This document shows positions 16,928-26,124 of a DNA stretch of 64,000 bases, in pieces. A model generated the notes under the pieces. The model saw only the letters and a program-made list of their open reading frames with translations, did not search any database and had not been told where the DNA came from. The position numbers and the translations under genes are program-made. Numbering within the stretch: the first letter of the stretch is position 1; every line of letters begins with the position of its first letter. This stretch comes from Roseivirga pacifica (GTDB taxonomy: Bacteria; Bacteroidota; Bacteroidia; Cytophagales; Cyclobacteriaceae), in NCBI RefSeq assembly GCF_900111145.1, contig NZ_FOIR01000001.1, forward strand, positions 131,501 through 195,500, written 5' to 3'.

Positions 16928-19285
16928 TCAATCATTCAACTTTATACTTACCTCATTAATTCTTCCAGCAAACTTGTAAGGTGCAGTGTAGTTTTTGGTT
17001 ACTGGCGAACCACTGTCTTCTCCAATCCCAAAAGTATCTATACCATAGCGACCAGCCACTGTTTGGGCCACCTGAGCCTCGCCTACCTTCTCGTTGTTTA
17101 GGTACAGCGTGAAAAGCCCTCCTTTTCCAACACCACCACCATCATATGTAAAATCAATCTTTACGGATGCCATTCCATCAGGAAGCTTTTTCGATGATTT
17201 AATGGTAGTTACATCAGACTCGAAGAAGTTGTAAAGGAAAGTTGGATATCCATTCTGGACATAAAGCACATAACCAGCACCTAAACCGCCAAGCGCATTT
17301 ATCACGCCATCCTTATGGTTGGCGTCCGTTTCCAAAAGCGCCTCCATCGTCCACGACTTGTTCTTAGTATTTGGTGCTGCAGTTTCAGGAATTCTTGTGG
17401 CTCCCTCATAAAAAGTAAACTCTTTCCGGTCTCCAAGCGGTGAGGGCTTAGGAACAGACAAGCGTTCAGCGCCACGGTCGTCTAATGGATAAACCTCATA
17501 CTTTCTAGCCTCTTGATCAAAGATTGCCTTCAGTTCTTCTAGCTTTTCAGGGTATTTATCAGCCAGGTCTATGGCTTCAGAAAAATCCTCTTCAATATTA
17601 TACAACTCCCAAACCTCATTTTCATAACCGGGAGCCACATCTTGCCGCCATGGCAAGGTATGCTGATGAGCTGCCACCCAACCATCATGATATATGGCAC
17701 GATTGCTAAGCACTTCAAAATACTGAGTTGTTCTAATTTCTTGAGCATCGGCATCGGTAAAAGTCGAATAGAACGATTTGCCCGCAATAGGCTTTTGTTT
17801 TACACCATCAACATATGCCGGCATTTGGAGACCCGTAGCCTCAAGAATAGTTGGCACCACATCAATTGCGTGCAAAAACTGAGATCGCATGCCTCCTTTA
17901 TCCTTAATCACCTTAGGCCAAGTAACAACCATTGGGTTTCTCGATCCACCAAAGTGAGAGGCCACCTGTTTTACCCATGGAAATGGCGTGTTTCCAGCAA
18001 AAGCCCAACCAATCGGAAAGTGCGGCTCGGTATCTGGCCCACCGATATCATCGGCTCGTTCTAAATTCTCTTCTATCGTACTCTGAATTCCATTAAGGGC
18101 CTTTATTTCATTCACCGTTCCATCTAAGCCACCTTCACTACTCGCTCCATTATCTCCAACTATATACATTACGAGGGTATTTTCAGCATCTGGTAAATCA
18201 CCAATAGCGCGTAGCAGCCTGCCAACCTCATGGTCAGTAAAAGCAAAGTAACCAGCAAAATTCTCATAAAGCAGCGTATAAAACTCCTTCTGGTCATCAT
18301 CTAGACTCTCCCAAAGAGGAACATTCTCGTTACGTGGCGAGAGTTGAGCATTCGCAGGAATTATACCCATCTCTTTTTGGCGGGCAAAAGTAATCTCTCG
18401 CTCCTTATCCCAGCCATGATCGAACTTGCCTTTAAATTTCTCTCTCCATTCCTTCGTGACATGATGAGGCGCATGCATAGCCCCAGGCGCATAATACATG
18501 AACACGGGTTTATCAGGAGAAATGGACTTTTGTAGTTTCATCCAATTAATGGCTTTATCGGTCATATCAGTCTGAAAGTGATACCCTTCTTCTGGCGTTT
18601 TTTCCGGCTCCACAGGCACCGTATTTTCGAATAGTACAGGATAAAACTGATGCGTTTCACCGGTATTAAAGCCATAGAAATAATCGAAACCCATAGCGGT
18701 TGGCCAACGATCAAACGGCCCTGCGGCACTAGTTTCCCAATCGGGCGTATTATGATTCTTTCCAAACCAAGCGGTATTAATTCCATTGTACTTCATAAGC
18801 TTGCCAATAGTAGCCGTACTTCTCGGAATCATCGTGTTGTAACTCGGGTACCCAGTAGCCCACTCCGCCAAAAACCCATTACCCGACTGGTGGTGGTTTC
18901 TACCCGTTAAAATAGCCGCACGCGTAGGACCACAAACGGCTGTCGTATGAAAACGATTATACCTCAACCCTTCTTGAGCAAGTGAATCAAGGTTAGGAGT
19001 TGGAATTGAACCACCAAATGTACTGGTCATCCCAAAACCGACATCATCCAAAAGAATTACAATTACATTGGGAGCTCCTTCAGGAGGCGATGGCATTTCT
19101 GGCCAATCCATCTCGGAAGTTGCGTACGTCTCCCCAATCTTGCCCTTAAACTCAGGATCGTCATATGGCAATTTCGAGGTACTACTATCGGTATTGCTAC
19201 TTTGAACACATCCGACAAATAACAAGGAGGCAAAGAGCAGTAAAAAATTAATTGGCTTAAATGAGGTGAAGTTGGAAAATAGCAT
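16928..19285 (-). CDS. Large arylsulfatase lipoprotein with C-terminal lectin-like domain
   Basis: The protein is 785 residues from the ATG at 19285, chosen because it gives a lipoprotein signal (LLFASLLFVGC); the frame can also start at 19339. The sulfatase motif is C118-GPTR, the canonical C-x-P-x-R form, unlike the three tandem paralogues. Metal ligands are in VILLDDVGFG and VGDNGASSEGG. After the catalytic domain (about 70-570) a C-terminal segment of about 180 residues (WTMEALLETD, GGLFTLYLNNEKVG) looks like a concanavalin-type beta-sandwich. It resembles Pseudomonas AtsA-type long arylsulfatases. Acts at the outer membrane or periplasm. Confidence 0.92.
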   Translation of the reverse strand: MLFSNFTSFKPINFLLLFASLLFVGCVQSSNTDSSTSKLPYDDPEFKGKIGETYATSEMDWPEMPSPPEGAPNVIVILLDDVGFGMTSTFGGSIPTPNLDSLAQEGLRYNRFHTTAVCGPTRAAILTGRNHHQSGNGFLAEWATGYPSYNTMIPRSTATIGKLMKYNGINTAWFGKNHNTPDWETSAAGPFDRWPTAMGFDYFYGFNTGETHQFYPVLFENTVPVEPEKTPEEGYHFQTDMTDKAINWMKLQKSISPDKPVFMYYAPGAMHAPHHVTKEWREKFKGKFDHGWDKEREITFARQKEMGIIPANAQLSPRNENVPLWESLDDDQKEFYTLLYENFAGYFAFTDHEVGRLLRAIGDLPDAENTLVMYIVGDNGASSEGGLDGTVNEIKALNGIQSTIEENLERADDIGGPDTEPHFPIGWAFAGNTPFPWVKQVASHFGGSRNPMVVTWPKVIKDKGGMRSQFLHAIDVVPTILEATGLQMPAYVDGVKQKPIAGKSFYSTFTDADAQEIRTTQYFEVLSNRAIYHDGWVAAHQHTLPWRQDVAPGYENEVWELYNIEEDFSEAIDLADKYPEKLEELKAIFDQEARKYEVYPLDDRGAERLSVPKPSPLGDRKEFTFYEGATRIPETAAPNTKNKSWTMEALLETDANHKDGVINALGGLGAGYVLYVQNGYPTFLYNFFESDVTTIKSSKKLPDGMASVKIDFTYDGGGVGKGGLFTLYLNNEKVGEAQVAQTVAGRYGIDTFGIGEDSGSPVTKNYTAPYKFAGRINEVSIKLND

Positions 19286-19394
19286 AGCGCATTTTTTATG
19301 TACAATCAAGGATTTCAAATTCTCTGTAGAACAGATCATCCAACTTCACCACCAATCAGACACAAATAAATATCGACATAATCATATTTCAACT

Positions 19395-19402
19395 CAAATA
19401 TA
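19395..19402 (-). promoter_or_regulatory. Candidate -7 box of sulfatase 4
   Basis: The minus strand reads TATATTTG, an exact match to the Bacteroidota -7 consensus TAnnTTTG, 109 nt before the chosen start. No convincing -33 element was found. Confidence 0.4.
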
Positions 19403-19432
19403 TTTGGCATCAATTTGCGAGGAGACACAAAA

Positions 19433-19454
19433 AAACCCTCCAGATGGAGGGTTT
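19433..19454 (-). terminator. Terminator of the cystathionine beta-synthase-like gene
   Basis: A 9-bp stem (AAACCCTCC/GGAGGGTTT) with a 4-nt loop and a T-rich tail on the minus strand lies 24 nt after the stop at 19479. Confidence 0.85.
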
Positions 19455-19478
19455 CAATATTATAATATGACTGACTAC

Positions 19479-20855
19479 CTAGTTACTTGTAATAGCACTT
19501 AGCAGATCATGACGCGTGATAATGTGCACCTCGTCAGCTTCATCGCGCACCATTACGGCAGGGTTGTCTTTAGTGATTACCGAGGAAAGCACGTCCAACG
19601 TATTATCGGCCGATACAAACTGGAATGGCGCATCCATTACTTCTTCTACCGTTTTATCTTTTAATTCAGGATCGTCAATTAGGCCAGCCAACAGTTTAGT
19701 ATCTGTCAAGCTACCCACAAACTCCTTTCCTGACGTTACTGGCAGCTGAGAAATACTATTACTCGTTAGCAGCTTGATTGCCTCGGCAACTTTAGCCGAC
19801 TTATCAATGGTAGTAAGCTTACCATTTCCGTTTTGATATTTCAGAATATCCGATGCCGTATCAAAGCTTCTGTTCTCTACAAAACCGCGGGCTTTCATCC
19901 AGTCATCATTATAAATTTTACCTAAATAGCGCGTGCCATGGTCAGGTAAAATTATCACCATCACATCATCTTCTGAAAGGTTTTCTTTGGCATATTCCAA
20001 GGCTCCGGCAACAGCAGAACCACACGACCAACCGCAGAACAAACCTTCTTCTCGGGCAAGTCTTCTGGTCATAATCGCACCGTCCTTATCAGTAACCTTT
20101 ACAAAATTATCAATCAGACTAAAGTCAACATTCTTAGGAAGAATGTCCTCTCCAATCCCTTCAGTTAAGTATGGATAAATCTCTTTTTCATCGAAAATGC
20201 CAGTCTCCTTATACTTTTTAAAAACCGAACCATAAGTATCAATTCCTACTGAAATAACCGCAGGGTTTTGTTCCTTAAGATATTTGGCTGTTCCACACAT
20301 AGAACCACCAGTACCAACGCCAGCCGCATAATGGGTGATTTTACCTTCAGTGTCTTTCCATATTTCTGGCCCTGTAGTTTCATAGTGCGCCTTTGTATTG
20401 GAAAGGTTGTCGTATTGGTTCGGGTAGAAAGAATTAGCAATATCCTGATTCAACTTTTTAGCTACCGAATAATAAGATCTTGGATCTTCTGGCTCCACAT
20501 TGGTAGGGCAAACAATTACCTCGGCTCCAACTGCCTTCAGAATATCAATTTTCTCTTGTGACTGCTTGTCGGCCAAAGTAAAAATACACTTATAACCCTT
20601 TGCAATAGCACCAAGCGCCAAGCCCATTCCGGTATTTCCAGAAGTACCTTCTATAATGGTTCCACCAGGCTTAAGAACACCTGCAGCTTCGGCATCTTCA
20701 ATCATTTTTAGCGCCATTCGGTCCTTCATAGAATTACCTGGGTTAAAATATTCTACCTTAACCAGAATGGTACCTTTTATACCTTTATTAACTGAGTTTA
20801 GCTTTACTAATGGTGTGTTACCAATAGTCTCAATGATTGAATTGTAGTATTGCAT
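19479..20855 (-). CDS. Cystathionine beta-synthase-like PLP enzyme with CBS domains
   Basis: The protein is 458 residues from the ATG at 20855, preceded by GAGAGGAA as ribosome binding site. The N-terminal PLP fold-type II domain opens with IGNTPLVKLN; the PLP lysine is in NPGNSMKDRM and the phosphate loop is EGTSGNTGMGLA. Two C-terminal CBS domains occupy about 330-458 (ITRHDLLSAI at the end). The domain order is that of cystathionine beta-synthase; an O-acetylserine sulfhydrylase with CBS domains is the alternative. It makes cystathionine from serine and homocysteine, or cysteine from O-acetylserine and sulfide. Divergent from dinB. Confidence 0.9.
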   Translation of the reverse strand: MQYYNSIIETIGNTPLVKLNSVNKGIKGTILVKVEYFNPGNSMKDRMALKMIEDAEAAGVLKPGGTIIEGTSGNTGMGLALGAIAKGYKCIFTLADKQSQEKIDILKAVGAEVIVCPTNVEPEDPRSYYSVAKKLNQDIANSFYPNQYDNLSNTKAHYETTGPEIWKDTEGKITHYAAGVGTGGSMCGTAKYLKEQNPAVISVGIDTYGSVFKKYKETGIFDEKEIYPYLTEGIGEDILPKNVDFSLIDNFVKVTDKDGAIMTRRLAREEGLFCGWSCGSAVAGALEYAKENLSEDDVMVIILPDHGTRYLGKIYNDDWMKARGFVENRSFDTASDILKYQNGNGKLTTIDKSAKVAEAIKLLTSNSISQLPVTSGKEFVGSLTDTKLLAGLIDDPELKDKTVEEVMDAPFQFVSADNTLDVLSSVITKDNPAVMVRDEADEVHIITRHDLLSAITSN

Positions 20856-20878
20856 TTCCTCTCTTTTAATTCTGAAAG

Positions 20879-20886
20879 CAAAGCTA
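20879..20886 (-). promoter_or_regulatory. Candidate -7 box of the cystathionine beta-synthase-like gene
   Basis: The minus strand reads TAGCTTTG, an exact TAnnTTTG match, 24 nt before the start codon, which gives a short leader containing the ribosome binding site. Confidence 0.55.
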
Positions 20887-21030
20887 ACTTTTTTAACGAG
20901 TTGAATGAAATGCAAAAAGTCTTAAGCAAAACATTTACAAAAGCTTAACAATGTATTCCATACGCTATTAAGCCTCGCCTCAGATGAGACTTTAATCACT
21001 CTGTCGTTTGTTTCTAATTTTTTTACCATA

Positions 21031-21063
21031 AAACTAAATAAATTAGTAAACTAAAATAATTAG
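21031..21063 (+). promoter_or_regulatory. Direct repeats upstream of dinB, candidate operator
   Basis: Two 16-bp copies, AAACTAAATAAATTAG (21031-21046) and AAACTAAAATAATTAG (21048-21063), differ at two positions and sit 17 bp apart. Across their junction runs the inverted repeat TTAGTAAACTAA. They end inside the candidate -7 box of dinB, where a repressor or activator would be expected to bind. Confidence 0.45.
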
Positions 21064-21068
21064 ATTTG
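21061..21068 (+). promoter_or_regulatory. Candidate -7 box of the dinB operon
   Basis: TAGATTTG matches TAnnTTTG exactly, 26 nt before the GTG start of dinB. A further inverted repeat, AGATT/AATCT, overlaps it (21062-21079). Confidence 0.6.
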
Positions 21069-21094
21069 TATTCTAATCTGTAACAACCTAAACA

Positions 21095-22306
21095 GTGGAG
21101 AATACAATATTGCATCTCGATCTCGATACATTTTTTGTGTCGGTTGAGCGGCTGTACGACAGTCGCTTAGTGGGTAAACCCGTGCTTATTGGCGGGGTGT
21201 CTGACCGTGGTGTTGTGGCTTCGTGTAGCTATGAGGCCAGAACCTACGGTGTGCACTCTGCTATGCCTATGAAGCGCGCCAAAGAGCTTTGCCCCGATGC
21301 AATACAGATTAGAGGAAATGCTGGTAACTACACAAAGCACTCCGAAATGGTTACCGAAATTATTAAGGAGGCTGTTCCGCTTTACGAAAAAACCTCTATT
21401 GATGAGTTTTATGCCGATTTAACAGGAATGGACAAGTTTTTTAGCAGCTATCAGATGGCTAAAGAGCTTAGAATGAAAATCAGGAACCAAACAGGACTAC
21501 CAATTTCCTTTGGGCTTTCAAAAAACAAAACCGTGTCGAAAGTGGCTACAGGAGAGGCCAAGCCCGACAATGAAATTAGGGTAGACTATGGCTGCGAAAA
21601 ACCATTTTTGGCACCGCTTTCGGTAAGCAAAATCCCAATGGTTGGCCCCAAAACACAGCAAACACTCTATAGCCTTGGGGTAAAGCGCATTCAAACCATT
21701 CAGGAAATGCCCGTGGAATTGATGGAGAAGGTGCTGGGAAAAAATGGTGTAAGCATTTGGAAAAAGGCCAATGGGCTAGATAATTCTCCGGTAATTCCCT
21801 ACAGCGAGCGCAAGTCTATTTCTACAGAAAGAACCTTTGACCGAGACACAATTGATGTGCACAAACTAAGGGGGATTTTGTTGGCCATGGCCGAAAACCT
21901 GGCTTTTCAGCTTAGGCGCGGACTTAAACTTACAGCTTGTGTAACAGTGAAAGTGCGCTATTCCGACTTCAACACTTATACCTTACAATCTCGGATTCCT
22001 TACACTTCGGCAGACCATGTATTGATTCCGAAAACAATGGAGCTTTTCGACAAACTGTATAACAAACGGCTATTGGTACGGCTGATTGGGGTGCGGTTTA
22101 GCCACCTAGTGGAGGGCGGTTTGCAAATCAACCTCTTCGATGATAATGAGGAAATCATCAACCTATACCATGCCATGGACAAAATCCGCGACAAGCATGG
22201 CGACCGTAGTGTACTGCGCGCTTTTGGTATGGAGGCCAAAACCATTAACAGGTTCAACCCTTTTAATGGAGAACCACCACCCTTGCTACCAAATAGGAGG
22301 AGGTAA
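21095..22306 (+). CDS. dinB: DNA polymerase IV (Y family)
   Basis: The protein is 403 residues with a GTG start at 21095. The catalytic carboxylates are in ILHLDLDTFFVSVE and in EKTSIDEFYADLTG; the fingers motif YEARTYGVHSAMPMKRA is present, followed by the thumb HhH (SKIPMVGPKTQQTLYSLGV) and little-finger domain. A translesion polymerase. It is the first gene of a three-gene operon with a 2H phosphoesterase (20 nt later) and a second DnaE, which suggests joint use in mutagenic repair. No LexA or S24-type repressor gene is adjacent. The C-terminus lacks an obvious clamp-binding motif except possibly LQINLFDD. Confidence 0.94.
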   Translation: MENTILHLDLDTFFVSVERLYDSRLVGKPVLIGGVSDRGVVASCSYEARTYGVHSAMPMKRAKELCPDAIQIRGNAGNYTKHSEMVTEIIKEAVPLYEKTSIDEFYADLTGMDKFFSSYQMAKELRMKIRNQTGLPISFGLSKNKTVSKVATGEAKPDNEIRVDYGCEKPFLAPLSVSKIPMVGPKTQQTLYSLGVKRIQTIQEMPVELMEKVLGKNGVSIWKKANGLDNSPVIPYSERKSISTERTFDRDTIDVHKLRGILLAMAENLAFQLRRGLKLTACVTVKVRYSDFNTYTLQSRIPYTSADHVLIPKTMELFDKLYNKRLLVRLIGVRFSHLVEGGLQINLFDDNEEIINLYHAMDKIRDKHGDRSVLRAFGMEAKTINRFNPFNGEPPPLLPNRRR

Positions 22307-22326
22307 GTGACATTAACAATATCGCT

Positions 22327-22917
22327 ATGAGAATACCTTACAAGCTTTCGAAAGTGTATGATTACTTCATACTAATCAATTTACCCAGTTTTATAGACCA
22401 CGAAATAGTTAAGGTTAAACGAGATTTTGGGAGAGTCAATGGGGAATATTTAAGCCTGGTATCTAAACCTCATATCTCAATGTTCAATTTTCCTCAGCCA
22501 AAGGAAAGGGAGCCGGAAATTTTAAGCCCCTTGTCTGATTTGTTACTGAAACAACCCGTCTTTCGGGTAGACTTAAGTGGTTATAACTTCTTCCCCGAGA
22601 ATAACACCTTTTATATTTCAATCAGTAATCAGGTTTCATTAAAGGAGTTATACCGAAAAATAATCTTGCAATTGCATCTATTGCTAATTCCTAGAGGATT
22701 TCTTCGAAGCAACTTCACACCTCATATCACCATAGGTAGAAAGCTTTCGAATAAACAGTTTCAAAATGCTTTGGCAGAATACAATCATAAACCGTTTGAA
22801 GAAAGTTTTGAGTTGAGTTATGTCACTGTGCTTCGAAGAGAATATCCATGGTCTTCATGGCAACTAATTCGTGAACTGCCATTGAAGCAGAAGGAAAATG
22901 GTTTATTCACAGCATAA
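22327..22917 (+). CDS. 2H phosphoesterase (2'-5' RNA ligase-like) in the dinB-dnaE operon
   Basis: The protein is 196 residues. Two H-x-S/T motifs spaced as in the 2H superfamily are visible: KPHISMFNF (near residue 58) and FTPHITIGRKL (near residue 137). The fold around them (YFILINLP at the start, YVTVLRREYPWSSW at the end) fits 2'-5' RNA ligase-like or cyclic-phosphodiesterase enzymes. The substrate cannot be told from sequence. It lies 20 nt after dinB and 8 nt before dnaE, so it is co-expressed with both polymerases; a role on repair intermediates or a nucleotide signal is inference. Confidence 0.8.
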   Translation: MRIPYKLSKVYDYFILINLPSFIDHEIVKVKRDFGRVNGEYLSLVSKPHISMFNFPQPKEREPEILSPLSDLLLKQPVFRVDLSGYNFFPENNTFYISISNQVSLKELYRKIILQLHLLLIPRGFLRSNFTPHITIGRKLSNKQFQNALAEYNHKPFEESFELSYVTVLRREYPWSSWQLIRELPLKQKENGLFTA

Positions 22918-22925
22918 AGGTCATA

Positions 22926-25900
22926 ATGTATCTCAACTCCCACTCATATTACAGCTTTAAGTATGGTACTCTAAGAACTGCCGATTTGCTTGGATTAATG
23001 CAGCAAGTAGGAGCAAGTACCTTTGCCCTAACCGATATAAATAGCACCGCGGCCAGTATCAACTTTGTGCGAATGGCTCCTAAATATGGCATAAAGCCCG
23101 TTTTGGGAATTGACTTTAGAAATGGCGCTGACCAACTTTTTGTGGCTATTGCTCAGAATAATGAAGGCTTTAAAGAGCTGAACGACTACCTCTCCAATTT
23201 TCTACATACCAAAACAAAGATCCCCGCACGGGCACCCGATTTCAACCATGCTTTTGTGATTTATCCCTTTGCTAAATACACTGGTTTTGAATTAAAAGAA
23301 ACCGAATACATTGGAGTAAAACCCCAAAACCTGATCAAGCTTATTTATCCGCCTTATCAAATGGACAAGCGTAAATTGGTAGCCTTGCCAACAGCTACAT
23401 TTCGCAGCAAAGTTGATGACAACACGAACGAGCGGGTGGTGTTAAAACGCGACTTTAATGCGCACCGCTTACTGCGCGCTATCGACAAGAACACACTACT
23501 CAGCAAACTGTCCAAAAACGAAGAAGCTGATCCGGGAGACTTCATTTATCCGGTTGATGAATTGAAAGATGTTTATTCAGCGTATCCATACATGCTCGAA
23601 CAAGCAGAAAATTTATTGAACCAGTGCCACATCCATTTCGATTTTGAAGGCGAGCACCTCAATAAAAACCTAAAAAATTATTGCGACTCGCCCGAGCAAG
23701 ACTACCAATTACTTGAATCGCTTTGCGAAAAGGGGCTACCCTATCGCTACCCTAAACCTTCCGATAAAATTAGGGCGCGAATTAAAACAGAGCTTGACGT
23801 AATTAAGCAACAGGGCTTTATGTCGTATTTTCTTATTAACTGGAAAATTTGTGCCTACGCCCGTAGCCAAGGCTACTTTTATGTAGGGCGTGGCAGTGGC
23901 GCCAATAGTGTGGTAGCCTACCTGCTGCGCATCACCGATGTAGATCCGATTGAACTCGATCTTTACTTTGAGCGATTCATCAATCTTTACCGCCAAAATC
24001 CACCCGATTTCGATATTGATTTTTCGTGGAAGGACAGGGAAGATATTACTCGTTTTATCTTCGAAGAGTTTAGCACAGGCATGGGCAAACAAGGCAATGT
24101 TGCGCTACTAGCTACTTACAGCACCTTTCAGTTTAGAGCGGTAATTCGCGAGCTGGGCAAAGTGCTTGGACTGCCTCCCCACGAAATCGATCATATTCAA
24201 TCGACTAAGTATGAGGATCTAGACGACACCCAAAAATTGGTACTTCGCTACGGGCAATACATAGAAGGTTTCCCGAGCCACCTGAGCATACATGCAGGCG
24301 GGATACTGATTTCCGAAAAGCCAATCCACTACTACACGGCTACTGATCTTCCGCCCAAAAACTTTCCAACCACCCATTTCGATATGGTTGTGGCCGAAGA
24401 TATTGGCTTGTATAAGTTCGACATTCTAAGTCAGCGGGGTTTGGGTAAAATAAAAGATTGCCTAGAAGTGGTGCAGAAAAACCACCCCAACCATCCACCA
24501 ATCGACATTCACGATATTCCAAAGTTTAAGCGCGATGAATGCATAAAAAGTATGTTGAAGGAAGGCGAGGCCATTGGCTGTTTTTATGTGGAATCGCCCG
24601 CCATGCGTATGCTGCTCAAAAAGCTGCGCGTTGACGAGTATTTGGGCTTGGTAGCCGCTAGTTCGGTCATTCGGCCGGGAGTGGCGCAGTCGGGCATGAT
24701 GCGCCAGTACATTCTCCGTTTTCGCCAGCCCGAAAAGCGAAACGAAGCCCATCCAAAGCTGCGCGAAATTATGCCTGAAACCTATGGCGTAATGGTTTAT
24801 CAAGAAGATGTAATTAAAGTAGCCCACTACTTTGCAGGCCTCACCTTAGCCGAGGCTGATGTATTGCGCAGGGGTATGTCGGGCAAATACCGGTCGCGCG
24901 AGGAATTTCAAAAAGTGAAGGACAAGTTTTTTCAAAACTGTAAAAACTTGGGGCATACGCTAGCCCTTTCACTCGATATTTGGCGACAAATAGAAAGCTT
25001 TGCGGGTTATGCATTTGCCAAAGGTCACTCGGCCAGTTATGCTGTAGAAAGCTATCAGAGTTTGTACTTAAAGGCCTATTACCCGCTGGAATACATGGTG
25101 GCTACCATTAATAATGGCGGAGGTTTTTATAGAGTGGAGCTATATGCACACGAAGCATTTATGCATGGTGCCGATGTACAAGCGCCATGTGTAAATTATA
25201 GCGAGTACCTATGCACAATTTACGGCCGAACCATTTTTATGGGCATGGGTTTTATTGGAGAGCTGGAGCAACATACGGCCAATACTATTCTTAATGAAAG
25301 AAACGAAAACGGCATGTTTGTAAGCTTCGATAATTTTATGAAGCGCGTACCTATTTCGCTCGATCAATTGAGTCTGTTGATACGCATTGATGCCTTTCGT
25401 TTTACAGGCTTGGGCAAGAAGGAGCTGCTTTGGGAGGCGCATTTCAGGCTAGGCAATAGCAAAAAATCTAAGCCAGAACGCCTACTCTTCGACCCTGAAG
25501 TAAAGCGCTTCCGCATACCCAAACTAAGCTACGATAGGCTGGAAGATGCCTTCGACCAGATTGACTTGCTGGGCTTTCCGCTTTGCAACCCTTTTGATTT
25601 ACTGAAGGAACAACCTGAACAAGAAGTAAAGGCACGGGAAATGGCTCAGTATAAAAACAACGAGGTGTGTATGGTGGGCTATTTGGTGCATATAAAAAAC
25701 ACCAATACGGCTAAAGGTAAGCGCATGCAATTTGGCACTTGGCTCGATCGTGAAGGGCGCTTTATTGACACTACACACTTTCCGCCCGTAGCTGCGCGCT
25801 ATCCCTTTATGGGGAAAGGTATTTATGAATTGCGTGGTAAAATTGTGGAGGAATTCGATTTCCTAAGCCTCGAAATGATTTCCATGCGCAAGCTGCAGTA

Positions 25901-25961
25901 TGTACATGATCCGCGCTTAGCCGAAGAACCCCGCCACGCAACTATGGGTGTTTCGGGCTAA
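22926..25961 (+). CDS. dnaE: Second DNA polymerase III alpha subunit (error-prone DnaE type)
   Basis: The protein is 1011 residues, shorter than a replicative DnaE (about 1160-1200). The palm carboxylates are in PPDFDIDFSWKDRED (near residue 360); the finger region FAKGHSASYAVESYQSLYLKAYYP and a C-terminal OB-like segment (EVCMVGYLVHIKN) are present. The N-terminal PHP domain is degenerate: the first H-x-H is N4-S-H6 and TDH is TDI (residue 38), so its metal site is probably lost. This matches the accessory DnaE found next to dinB in Bacteroidota. Probably a translesion or mutagenic polymerase acting with DinB. Confidence 0.9.
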   Translation: MYLNSHSYYSFKYGTLRTADLLGLMQQVGASTFALTDINSTAASINFVRMAPKYGIKPVLGIDFRNGADQLFVAIAQNNEGFKELNDYLSNFLHTKTKIPARAPDFNHAFVIYPFAKYTGFELKETEYIGVKPQNLIKLIYPPYQMDKRKLVALPTATFRSKVDDNTNERVVLKRDFNAHRLLRAIDKNTLLSKLSKNEEADPGDFIYPVDELKDVYSAYPYMLEQAENLLNQCHIHFDFEGEHLNKNLKNYCDSPEQDYQLLESLCEKGLPYRYPKPSDKIRARIKTELDVIKQQGFMSYFLINWKICAYARSQGYFYVGRGSGANSVVAYLLRITDVDPIELDLYFERFINLYRQNPPDFDIDFSWKDREDITRFIFEEFSTGMGKQGNVALLATYSTFQFRAVIRELGKVLGLPPHEIDHIQSTKYEDLDDTQKLVLRYGQYIEGFPSHLSIHAGGILISEKPIHYYTATDLPPKNFPTTHFDMVVAEDIGLYKFDILSQRGLGKIKDCLEVVQKNHPNHPPIDIHDIPKFKRDECIKSMLKEGEAIGCFYVESPAMRMLLKKLRVDEYLGLVAASSVIRPGVAQSGMMRQYILRFRQPEKRNEAHPKLREIMPETYGVMVYQEDVIKVAHYFAGLTLAEADVLRRGMSGKYRSREEFQKVKDKFFQNCKNLGHTLALSLDIWRQIESFAGYAFAKGHSASYAVESYQSLYLKAYYPLEYMVATINNGGGFYRVELYAHEAFMHGADVQAPCVNYSEYLCTIYGRTIFMGMGFIGELEQHTANTILNERNENGMFVSFDNFMKRVPISLDQLSLLIRIDAFRFTGLGKKELLWEAHFRLGNSKKSKPERLLFDPEVKRFRIPKLSYDRLEDAFDQIDLLGFPLCNPFDLLKEQPEQEVKAREMAQYKNNEVCMVGYLVHIKNTNTAKGKRMQFGTWLDREGRFIDTTHFPPVAARYPFMGKGIYELRGKIVEEFDFLSLEMISMRKLQYVHDPRLAEEPRHATMGVSG

Positions 25962-25970
25962 GAACCCTAT

Positions 25971-25999
25971 CCTTACAGCTATGAGCTGAGCTCCTAAGG
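25971..25999 (+). terminator. Weak hairpin after dnaE
   Basis: An outer CCTTA/TAAGG pair encloses CAGCT-ATG-AGCTG. It lies 9 nt after the stop, but there is no T run, so factor-independent termination is uncertain. Confidence 0.3.
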
Positions 26000-26082
26000 T
26001 TAAACCGCAGTAAACCTCCCTCGAAAAGTTTTAAGGTCTTTCACCCACAATTAACGGTGATAGATTAAATTGTAACATCAGT

Positions 26083-26111
26083 GTTCACATTTTACCAATA
26101 AAGGATATTAA
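26083..26111 (+). promoter_or_regulatory. ECF-type promoter P1, upstream of the sigma factor gene
   Basis: GTTCACAT (26083-26090) is followed after 13 nt by GATATTAA (26104-26111), 14 nt before the sigma start codon. The same 8-mer and spacing recur at 30558 and 33991. An ECF sigma factor commonly drives its own gene, and this position fits autoregulation. Confidence 0.7.
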
Positions 26112-26124
26112 GAAGTAGCAATTT

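Noticed and set aside
24462-24827. Minus-strand open frame of 121 codons within dnaE
   Set aside because: It lies opposite conserved DNA polymerase motifs and has no recognisable features.
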